Under the pieces are notes generated by a model that ran no database searches, was not told the origin of the DNA, and saw only the letters and a list, made by a program, of their open reading frames with translations. Shown here piece by piece: positions 51,459-64,000 of a stretch of DNA of 64,000 bases. Numbering within the stretch: the stretch's first letter is position 1; each line of letters opens with the position of its first letter. The position numbers and the translations under genes were made by a program. The DNA lies in contig NZ_CP097332.1 in assembly GCF_023516435.1 (NCBI RefSeq), forward strand, positions 3,658,001 to 3,722,000. Direction: 5' to 3'. The DNA is from Jatrophihabitans telluris. GTDB lineage: Bacteria > Actinomycetota > Actinomycetes > Mycobacteriales > Jatrophihabitantaceae.

Positions 51459-51865
51459 TAGCGGGTGCTCCTCTTCTTCGCGCCACCCTTGCGGGCAGCC
51501 CTGTCTACGCTCTCGACCTCGATGGTGATGTGGCTCGTGCGCTTGCGGATGCGGAACGCCCGACCCTGCGCTCGGGGCTGGAAACGCTTGAGCGTCGGCC
51601 CCTCGTCGACGAAGGCGCGCGAGACGATCAGCGTGTCCTCGTCGAGGTCGAAGTTGTTCGTAGCGTTGGCGATCGCGGACGCGAGCACCTTCGCAACCGG
51701 CTCCGACGCGGCCTGCGGCGCGAACTTCAGCACCGCGAGCGCGTCGACGGCGGGCTTGTTGCGAATCAGGTCGATGACGCGACGAGCCTTCATCGGCGTC
51801 ACGTTGACCTGCGACGCCCGCGCGAACGCGGTGCGCACGTCGGAGTCTTCAGCGTTGGCTGCCAT
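51458..51865 (-). CDS. rplV: Ribosomal protein L22
   Basis: 135 aa. [40 protein letters not shown] and [20 protein letters not shown] are conserved. Its hairpin lines the peptide tunnel and is a macrolide-resistance site; no deletion there is evident. One-base overlap with rpsC. Confidence 0.97.
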   Translation of the reverse strand: MAANAEDSDVRTAFARASQVNVTPMKARRVIDLIRNKPAVDALAVLKFAPQAASEPVAKVLASAIANATNNFDLDEDTLIVSRAFVDEGPTLKRFQPRAQGRAFRIRKRTSHITIEVESVDRAARKGGAKKRSTR

Positions 51866-51912
51866 CTGCGATATCCCTTGTATTCCTGAGTGTCCTTGGC
51901 CTAGAGCTCGAC

Positions 51913-52191
51913 TTACCGGCGTGACCGGCGGTCGTCCTTGATGTGACCCTTGAAGGTGCGGGTCGGCGCGAACTCGCCGAGCTTGTGCCCGACCATGCCC
52001 TCGGTGACGAACACCGGGACGTGCTTGCGGCCGTCGTGCACCGCAATGGTGTGCCCCAGCATGTCGGGGATGATCGTGGAACGGCGCGACCAGGTCTTGA
52101 TCACGTTCTTGGTGTTCTTGTCGTTCTGGTCGTCGACCTTCTTCAAGAGGTGGCCGTCGACGAACGGGCCCTTCTTCAGGCTGCGAGGCAT
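51913..52191 (-). CDS. rpsS: Ribosomal protein S19
   Basis: 92 aa. [20 protein letters not shown] and [20 protein letters not shown] are S19, in the head of the 30S subunit. Stop is 47 bp from the rplV start; start 10 bp from the rplB stop. Confidence 0.97.
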   Translation of the reverse strand: MPRSLKKGPFVDGHLLKKVDDQNDKNTKNVIKTWSRRSTIIPDMLGHTIAVHDGRKHVPVFVTEGMVGHKLGEFAPTRTFKGHIKDDRRSRR

Positions 52192-52201
52192 CGTTTACGT
52201 C

Positions 52202-53035
52202 CTATCGCTTCTTGTTCGACTTACGGCGACGGACGATCAATGCGTCGCTCGCCTTGCGGGTACGGGTGCGGCCCTCGGGCTTACCGGCCGGGTTGACGGG
52301 GTGACGACCACCGGACGTCTTACCCTCACCACCACCGTGCGGGTGATCGACCGGGTTCATGGCCACACCACGAACCGTGGGGCGCTTGCCCTTCCAGCGC
52401 ATACGGCCGGCCTTGCCCCAGTTGATGTTGCTCTGCTCGGCGTTACCGACCTCGCCGACGGTGGCGCGGCAGCGCACGTCGACGTTGCGGATCTCGCCGG
52501 AAGGCATCCGCAGCTGGGCGTAGGGACCGTCCTTGGCGACCAGCTGAACGCTGGCCCCCGCCGAACGGGCGATCTTGGCGCCGCCACCGGGACGGAGCTC
52601 GATCGCGTGGACCGTCGTACCGACCGGGATGTTGCGCAGCGGCAGGGCGTTACCCGGCTTGATGTCGGCACCCGGACCGTTCTCGATCGTGTCGCCCTGG
52701 TTCAGGTTGCGCGGGGCGAGGATGTAGCGCTTCTCGCCGTCGGCGTAGTGAAGCAGCGCGATCCGAGCCGTGCGGTTCGGGTCGTACTCGATGTGTGCGA
52801 CCTTGGCCGGCACGCCGTCCTTGTCGTTACGACGGAAGTCGATGACGCGGTAGGCACGCTTGTGGCCACCACCCTGGTGACGGGTGGTGATCCGACCGGT
52901 GTTGTTGCGGCCGCCCTTGTTGTGCAGCGGGCGAACCAGCGACTTCTCCGGCGTGGTCCGGGTGACCTCGACGAAGTCGGCCACGGACGAACCGCGGCGA
53001 CCCGGGGTCGTCGGCTTGTACTTACGGATACCCAT
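52202..53035 (-). CDS. rplB: Ribosomal protein L2
   Basis: 277 aa. [40 protein letters not shown] and the catalytic-centre segment [20 protein letters not shown], including the essential His, are present. L2 supports subunit joining and peptidyl transfer. Confidence 0.98.
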   Translation of the reverse strand: MGIRKYKPTTPGRRGSSVADFVEVTRTTPEKSLVRPLHNKGGRNNTGRITTRHQGGGHKRAYRVIDFRRNDKDGVPAKVAHIEYDPNRTARIALLHYADGEKRYILAPRNLNQGDTIENGPGADIKPGNALPLRNIPVGTTVHAIELRPGGGAKIARSAGASVQLVAKDGPYAQLRMPSGEIRNVDVRCRATVGEVGNAEQSNINWGKAGRMRWKGKRPTVRGVAMNPVDHPHGGGEGKTSGGRHPVNPAGKPEGRTRTRKASDALIVRRRKSNKKR

Positions 53036-53048
53036 TAGTCCAGTCCCT

Positions 53049-53345
53049 CTAGCTCGCCGGCCCGCCGAAGACCTCGATACGGTCCCCCTCGCGGAGGGTG
53101 ACGACCGCGCGCTTGATGCTCTTGCGCTGGCCGTAGCCGAATCGGGTCCGCTTGCGCTTGCCCTGGCGGTTGAGCGTGTTCACGTCGGTGACCTTGACGT
53201 TGAACACCTTCTCGACCGCGATCTTGATCTGGGTCTTGTTCGAGTCCGGGTGGACGTCGAAGGTGTACTTGTTCTGGTCCAGCAGGCTGTAGCTCTTCTC
53301 CGAGATGACCGGAGCGAGCAGCACGTCGCGGTGATCGTCAAACAT
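53049..53345 (-). CDS. rplW: Ribosomal protein L23
   Basis: 98 aa. [20 protein letters not shown], then [20 protein letters not shown] and [20 protein letters not shown] are L23. It is the docking site for trigger factor and SRP at the tunnel exit. One-base overlap with rplD. Confidence 0.97.
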   Translation of the reverse strand: MFDDHRDVLLAPVISEKSYSLLDQNKYTFDVHPDSNKTQIKIAVEKVFNVKVTDVNTLNRQGKRKRTRFGYGQRKSIKRAVVTLREGDRIEVFGGPAS

Positions 53346-54046
53346 CAGACGGTTTCCTCTTCAACTTCGCTGGACGAAGCCGTGCCCTTGGCGGACTTGC
53401 CAGTGATCGGTCGGGCGAGGAACGCGTTGAGCGCGCCCTCGGTGAACACCACGTCGTCGGAGATCAGGACGTCGTAGGTGTTGAGCTGCCCGGGCTCGAT
53501 CAGGTGGACCGAGACGTGGTTGCGCAAGCTCTTCCAGGTGAGATCGTCACCACGTTCGGCCACGATCAACAGGTTGCGCGCCTCGCTGATGGTCGCCAGC
53601 GCGGTCGCCGCCGCCTTGGTGGAGGGATTGTCCGCGCCGACAAGAGCGGTGACGACGTGAACCCGGCTGTGACGCGCCCGGTCGGACAGCGCCTGACGCA
53701 GGGCCGCGGCCTTCATCTTCTTGGGGGTGCGCTGCTCGTAGGACCGCGGCTGCGGGCCGTGAACGACGCCACCACCGGCGAACTGAGGAGCACGGGTCGA
53801 ACCCTGACGGGCCCGGCCGGTTCCCTTCTGGCGGTAGGGCTTCTTGCCACCACCGCGGACTTCACCACGGGTCTTGGTGGAGTGCGTGCCGGCCCGCGCG
53901 GCGGCGAGCTGGGCAACGACGACCTGGTGGATCAACGCGACGTTGGTGTCCACGTCGAAGATCTCGGCCGGCAGTTCAACCGACTTGGACTTCGCCTTGG
54001 ACGAACCGTCAGCGGTCGGGTCGATGACATCAACAGTGAGCGACAT
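53345..54046 (-). CDS. rplD: Ribosomal protein L4
   Basis: 233 aa. [20 protein letters not shown] then [20 protein letters not shown] is the tunnel loop, [20 protein letters not shown] the following helix. In E. coli L4 also represses the S10 operon; no such leader was identified here. An acidic tail ([10 protein letters not shown]) ends it. Four bases from rplC. Confidence 0.97.
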   Translation of the reverse strand: MSLTVDVIDPTADGSSKAKSKSVELPAEIFDVDTNVALIHQVVVAQLAAARAGTHSTKTRGEVRGGGKKPYRQKGTGRARQGSTRAPQFAGGGVVHGPQPRSYEQRTPKKMKAAALRQALSDRARHSRVHVVTALVGADNPSTKAAATALATISEARNLLIVAERGDDLTWKSLRNHVSVHLIEPGQLNTYDVLISDDVVFTEGALNAFLARPITGKSAKGTASSSEVEEETV

Positions 54047-54050
54047 GGTC

Positions 54051-54701
54051 TCAGGCCCCCTTCTTCACAGCGGAGCGAACGAGAACCAGGCCACCCTTGG
54101 GGCCGGGCACCGCGCCCTCGATGAGCAGCAGGCCACGCTCGACGTCGACCTTGACCACGCGCAGGCTCTGGGTGGTCTGCTTGTCGACACCCATCCGGCC
54201 GGCCATCCGCATGCCCTTGAACACCCGAGCCGGCGTGGAACAGCCGCCGATGGAACCGGGCTTGCGGTGGTTGCGGTGGGAACCGTGCGAGGACGAGACA
54301 CCGTGGAAGCCGTGTCGCTTCATGACACCCGCGGTTCCCTTGCCCTTCGTCGTACCGGTCACGTCGACCGCCGCGCCGTCGGCAAAAATGCCGTCGACCG
54401 TGATCTCGGTGCCGATCTCGTAGGTCGAGGCGTCGTCGGTGCGCAGCTCGATCACGTGACGTCGCGGGGTCACGCCGGCTGCGGCGAAGTGGCCGGACAG
54501 CGGCTTGGTGACCTTGCGCGGGTCGATCTGACCGTAGGCGAGCTGAACAGCGGCGTAGCCGTCCTTCTCCTGGGTACGAATCTGGGTTACGACACAGGGC
54601 CCGGCCTTGACGACGGTAACCGGGACGACCCGGTTGTTCTCGTCGAAGACCTGGGTCATGCCGAGCTTCTCGCCCAGAATCCCCTTCAAGTTCTTAGACA
54701 T
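54051..54701 (-). CDS. rplC: Ribosomal protein L3
   Basis: 216 aa. [20 protein letters not shown] opens it; [20 protein letters not shown] and [20 protein letters not shown] hold the loop near the peptidyl-transferase centre. An early 23S rRNA binder. 18 bp after rpsJ. Confidence 0.97.
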   Translation of the reverse strand: MSKNLKGILGEKLGMTQVFDENNRVVPVTVVKAGPCVVTQIRTQEKDGYAAVQLAYGQIDPRKVTKPLSGHFAAAGVTPRRHVIELRTDDASTYEIGTEITVDGIFADGAAVDVTGTTKGKGTAGVMKRHGFHGVSSSHGSHRNHRKPGSIGGCSTPARVFKGMRMAGRMGVDKQTTQSLRVVKVDVERGLLLIEGAVPGPKGGLVLVRSAVKKGA

Positions 54702-54719
54702 CGATTCTCTCGCTGTTCG

Positions 54720-55025
54720 CTACTGGATGTTCACGTCGACGCTGGCCGGCAGGTCGATACGCATGAGCGCGTCGACCGTCTTCGGCGTCGGGTCGAGGAT
54801 GTCGATGAGACGCTTGTGAGTGCGCATCTCGAAGTGCTCGCGGCTGTCCTTGTACTTGTGCGGCGAACGAATGACGCAGTACACGTTCTTCTCGGTCGGC
54901 AGTGGCACCGGACCGACGACGCGAGCGCCGGTACGCGTGACGGTCTCGACGATCTTGCGCGCGCTGGCGTCAATGGCCTCGTGGTCGTAGGCCTTGAGCC
55001 GGATGCGGATCTTTTGTCCAGCCAT
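54720..55025 (-). CDS. rpsJ: Ribosomal protein S10
   Basis: 101 aa. [20 protein letters not shown] and [40 protein letters not shown] are S10 (NusE), also a part of antitermination complexes. First gene of the S10 operon; 147 bp and a terminator hairpin part it from tuf, so a promoter lies in 55026-55129. Confidence 0.97.
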   Translation of the reverse strand: MAGQKIRIRLKAYDHEAIDASARKIVETVTRTGARVVGPVPLPTEKNVYCVIRSPHKYKDSREHFEMRTHKRLIDILDPTPKTVDALMRIDLPASVDVNIQ

Positions 55026-55129
55026 AGTGGCTTTCTCGTCCTCACTGTTTTCGATGGTGCTACTGCCTGGGATCGAGCTCGCGGCTCCGGATGTCCGGCG
55101 CCGAAGCGGGTCGTGCTGTCGTACCCGCA

Positions 55130-55158
55130 GGTCGGCCGGGAAAGTGACCCGGCCGACC
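55130..55158 (-). terminator. Terminator after tuf
   Basis: GGTCGGCCGGG pairs perfectly (11 bp) with CCCGGCCGACC across a 7-nt loop. It starts 14 bp after the tuf stop on the minus strand and separates the str operon from S10. Confidence 0.8.
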
Positions 55159-55172
55159 CGCGGCCTTGCGAA

Positions 55173-56366
<1,194 letters not shown>

Positions 56367-56526
56367 TGTGGGTCCTCTCCCTCTTTCGGGCTTCTACTTA
56401 TTGGATGGTCTTGGGTTGTAAAACCGGGGTCGTACGGTCTTGCCTACTCGCCTGTCGCCTTCGCGATACTCATTGCTCGGCTCCGATCGAGCTCCGCTCC
56501 TCGCTCGCTGGCGCTCGCTGCGATGC

Positions 56527-58623
<2,097 letters not shown>

Positions 58624-58707
58624 CGTTCCTTCTTCTGTCGTCTTTGTTCCTGGCGGCCGGGTGGATGAGCGGGAGGCGGTGGTGCGTACCTCCAGCGTTC
58701 GGCCGTA

Positions 58708-59178
58708 CTACCAGCGGTAGTGGGCGAAGGCCTTGTTGGACTCGGCCATCTTGTGCGTGTCTTCGCGGCGCTTGACGCTCGCTCCCAGGCCATTGCTGGC
58801 GTCGAGCAGCTCGTTCATCAGGCGTTCGGTCATGGTCTTCTCGCGACGGGCACGCGAGTAGCCGACCAGCCAGCGCAGCGCCAGCGTGTTGGCGCGACCG
58901 GCCTTGACCTCGACGGGGACCTGGTAGGTCGCACCACCGACGCGGCGGCTCTTGACCTCGAGCGTGGGCCGGACGTTGTCGAGCGCGCGCTTGAGGGTGA
59001 CGACCGGATCGGTGCCGTTCTTCTCGCGGGCGCCCTCCAGGGCGCCGTACACGATGGCCTCTGCGGTCGAGCGCTTGCCGTCGAGCAGGATCTTGTTCAC
59101 CAGCTGGGTGACCAGCGGCGAGTTGTAGACCGGGTCGATAACCAGCGGCCGGCGGGGGGCAGGACCCTTACGCGGCAT
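58708..59178 (-). CDS. rpsG: Ribosomal protein S7
   Basis: 156 aa. [40 protein letters not shown] and [20 protein letters not shown] then [20 protein letters not shown] are S7. It nucleates the 30S head. ATG overlaps the rpsL stop by one base. Confidence 0.98.
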   Translation of the reverse strand: MPRKGPAPRRPLVIDPVYNSPLVTQLVNKILLDGKRSTAEAIVYGALEGAREKNGTDPVVTLKRALDNVRPTLEVKSRRVGGATYQVPVEVKAGRANTLALRWLVGYSRARREKTMTERLMNELLDASNGLGASVKRREDTHKMAESNKAFAHYRW

Positions 59179-59552
59179 TAGCTCTTCTCCTTCTTCGCGC
59201 CGTAGCGGCTACGCGCCTGCTTGCGGTTGCGAACACCCTGGGTGTCCAGCGAACCGCGAATGATCTTGTATCGAACACCGGGCAGGTCCTTCACACGACC
59301 GCCGCGAACGAGCACGATTGAGTGCTCCTGCAGGTTGTGCCCGACGCCGGGGATGTAGGCCGTGACCTCGATGCCACTGGTGAGGCGCACGCGGGCGACC
59401 TTCCGCAGGGCGGAGTTCGGCTTCTTGGGCGTGGTCGTGTAGACGCGGGTGCACACACCGCGACGCTGGGGGGAACCCTTCAGCGCCGGGGTCTTGGTCT
59501 TCCCGATCTTGTCCTGCCGGCCCTTACGGACCAGTTGCTGGATCGTAGGCAT
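59178..59552 (-). CDS. rpsL: Ribosomal protein S12
   Basis: 124 aa from ATG 59552; 66 further codons are open upstream but unlike S12. [40 protein letters not shown] and [20 protein letters not shown] are conserved. Both lysines whose change gives streptomycin resistance (in TPKKPNSA and GRVKDLPG) are wild type. It monitors decoding. First gene of the str operon here. Confidence 0.98.
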   Translation of the reverse strand: MPTIQQLVRKGRQDKIGKTKTPALKGSPQRRGVCTRVYTTTPKKPNSALRKVARVRLTSGIEVTAYIPGVGHNLQEHSIVLVRGGRVKDLPGVRYKIIRGSLDTQGVRNRKQARSRYGAKKEKS

Positions 59553-60429
59553 GTGGCCTGCAATCTCCTCGCTCGTTCGTCTGCGGTACGTCTGCGGGCC
59601 GTGCTGTCCTGGCGGGGAAGCTTGCGCTCCGCACCGGCAGGGGTAGGCAACCCCGGCAACGTGTCTGCTCTGCTGTTGTGAGTCGTACGGGTACTCGTCC
59701 GGTCCCCGAGGTCGGGCGTGTCGCGCCTGGCCCCAGAGCAATCCGTACAAAGATTCGGACGGATTGATGGACGATCCGTCTCACCTGAGTCCTGGAACCC
59801 GGACATGCCGGCTCCACAGTCCCCCGCGGCAAGCACGGACGAGTGCCCAGAGGATCCGGGCACAAGGTCAAACAATACCGAGGTCGCGGGCCGTATCCAA
59901 ATCGAGGCCGGAACCGGTCGGCCGGCGCCGCGCGGATCTCCCCGCATCGGCCGTGAGGGCTGTCCAGCCCCGGAAGGTACGCCCCGGAAACACGCTTGGA
60001 GACGTGCTTCGCTCACGGGCGGGAAAATCTGCTTCGGAACCAGCCCCGGGCACCACCGCTCGTGGCTGCGACTGGAACCTGGACGATGCTGCCCCTATTC
60101 CTGGGTCGGCGTCGGGCGGTCCTACTGAGCCCGGCCGCCGTCGGGGCGCCGCGATGCAGCGGCTCCGTGCCGGGCGCAGGCCGGGTCAGTTGGTTGCCGT
60201 ACGGGGACCGCGGGAATAACGAAACAGAAATCTCGGCGCAGTGTGTGGCTTTCGCTCCCGCGCGTGCTACCGTCTACTTGGTTGTAGTTGCAGTTTTCCA
60301 CGACGTTTTGTGACGCCCGCGGGTACCAGCAGCGGGCGTTTTGCTTTCTCGAACCGGGAATGCGTTGAGCGCCGCAACCCGGGGTCCGCGCAGTGCGGTT
60401 CCCGAACCGCATTGAGCAGGGAGAAGTAC
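59553..60429. other. 877-bp divergent gap between rpsL and cspA
   Basis: No frame on either strand shows a domain or good ribosome site. The left part must hold the str operon promoter (minus); TTGACC occurs on the minus strand at 59871-59866 but without a convincing -10 box. The right part contains the cspA leader, with a TACCGT box near 60268 as a possible -10, which would give a leader of about 150 nt. Confidence 0.5.
60314..60342 (+). promoter_or_regulatory. Terminator-like hairpin in the cspA leader
   Basis: CGCCCGC (60314-60320) pairs with GCGGGCG (60332-60338), extended by one A-T pair, and is followed by TTTT (60339-60342) and further T-rich sequence (TTGCTTTC). It lies about 90 nt before cspA and is preceded by TTGGTTGTAGTTGCAG. 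It could be an attenuator in the cold-shock message (inference). Confidence 0.5.
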
Positions 60430-60633
60430 ATGGCACAGGGAACCGTGAAGTGGTTCAACTCGGAAAAGGGCTTTGGATTCATCGCTCCGGACGGTGACGG
60501 CCCGGACGTGTTTGTCCACTACTCGGCCATCACCACCCAGGGTTACCGGACTCTCGACGAGAACCAGCGCGTCGAGTTCGACACCACCCAGGGCCAGAAG
60601 GGCCCCCAGGCGGAGAACGTCCGCCCGGTCTGA
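60430..60633 (+). CDS. cspA: Cold-shock protein
   Basis: 67 aa from ATG 60430 with GGGAGAAG close upstream. [20 protein letters not shown] contains RNP1 (KGFGFI), and DVFVHYSAI contains RNP2. It binds single-stranded RNA and DNA and melts mRNA structure in the cold. The gene is the only plus-strand gene between rpoC and rpsL. Its long leader fits post-transcriptional control. Confidence 0.97.
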   Translation: MAQGTVKWFNSEKGFGFIAPDGDGPDVFVHYSAITTQGYRTLDENQRVEFDTTQGQKGPQAENVRPV

Positions 60634-60657
60634 ACCACCGCTAGTCTCTAGCAACAC

Positions 60658-60691
60658 GCAAGGGCCGTACCCGAAAGGGTGCGGCCCTTGC
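60658..60691 (+). terminator. Terminator after cspA
   Basis: A 15-bp stem (one T-G pair; 60658-60672 with 60677-60691) with GAAA tetraloop, starting 24 bp after the stop. A short CTGCGTTC follows. Confidence 0.85.
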
Positions 60692-60699
60692 TGCGTTCC

Positions 60700-60785
60700 G
60701 TCGAGGTTGCCCTCGTTGCTCGCCCGATGACCGGCAACAAGGGCAACGTCAACGCCCCCGAGCCGGCAACAAGGGCAACGTCAAC
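60700..60785. repeat. GCAACAAGGG repeat, two copies plus an inverted degenerate copy (locus 3)
   Basis: Perfect copies at 60734 and 60766, again 32 bp apart (spacer GCCCCCGAGCCG). A degenerate copy on the other strand (GTCGAGGTTGCCCTCGTTGC, 60700-60719) faces them. The array lies between the cspA terminator and the rpoC terminator. Confidence 0.93.
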
Positions 60786-60786
60786 G

Positions 60787-60828
60787 GCGAACGGCCCGGT
60801 TCCTCCTAGGAGGAACCGGGCCGTTCGC
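60787..60828 (-). terminator. Terminator of rpoC, 42-bp perfect palindrome
   Basis: Arms of 21 bp (60787-60807 and 60808-60828) are exact reverse complements with no spacer, centre CCTAGG. It starts 35 bp after the rpoC stop in the minus direction. No T-run. Confidence 0.9.
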
Positions 60829-60862
60829 GGTGTCAGTGACCAATCACTGGCCGAGCTGCGGT

Positions 60863-64000
<3,138 letters not shown>

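Noticed and set aside
59553-60240. Coding frames between rpsL and cspA
   Set aside because: Several frames of 100-180 codons exist on both strands, but none has a ribosome site or recognisable family, and they overlap one another.

Overview
The window comes from a GC-rich, flagellated member of the Actinomycetota. The evidence is the heavily G/C-ending codons, many GTG and TTG starts, a zinc-type S14 (rpsN), a small DUF7455-type zinc protein, Gly/Ala/Thr-rich linkers and the actinobacterial order of the ribosomal superoperon. I do not assign a genus. No rRNA, tRNA, CRISPR array or intact insertion sequence was seen.

Positions 1-25.7 kb hold a nearly continuous flagellar regulon on the plus strand. 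A cut-off glycosyltransferase (minus) lies before fliC, fliD, fliS and a FliT-position protein. Next come flgB-flgC-fliE-fliF-fliG-fliH-fliI-fliJ, a two-domain wall hydrolase that probably replaces FlgJ, fliK, flgD and flgE. A GGDEF-EAL c-di-GMP enzyme, flbD, motA-motB-fliL, fliM-fliN-fliO-fliP-fliQ-fliR and flhB follow. A second block (31.7-38 kb) carries flhA, an FlhF-like protein without GTPase motifs, a small membrane protein and a PAS-GGDEF-EAL protein. A chemoreceptor lies between the blocks. Six gene starts share a FliA/WhiG-like promoter pattern (TCARG-like box, 11 nt, NCCGA box), so the regulon is probably under one sigma-28-type factor. That factor is not encoded here; nor are flgK, flgL or the che genes.

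Positions 25.7-31.5 kb are mixed accessory genes: an HNH-like protein bracketed by 19-bp repeats, a hypothetical, a type I signal peptidase, a nitroreductase, a VOC protein and the DUF7455 protein.

Positions 38.0-41.9 kb form a small accessory island. It has two HTH regulators, one paired with an ImmA/IrrE-type metallopeptidase, and three DnaA-box-like sites. A 33-codon gene for a peptide ending in four Cys and seven Ser comes next, followed by a protein with a possible RiPP-recognition fold and a two-gene ABC-2 exporter. The peptide resembles streptolysin-S-type precursors, but no cyclodehydratase or dehydrogenase lies nearby. This is the best candidate for an undescribed system.

Positions 42-64 kb, all minus strand except cspA, are the translation core: rpoC (cut at the right edge), rpsL-rpsG-fusA-tuf, the S10 and spc operons, secY, adk and map. 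The usual continuation (infA-rpmJ-rpsM-rpsK-rpsD-rpoA) is missing after map, where the island begins, so this is a synteny break.

Several repeat families stand out: a 20-bp motif at an exact 32-bp period at three unlinked intergenic sites, a 177-bp tandem array of inverted half-sites between flgE and the GGDEF-EAL gene, and a 27-bp C-rich triple repeat after flhB.
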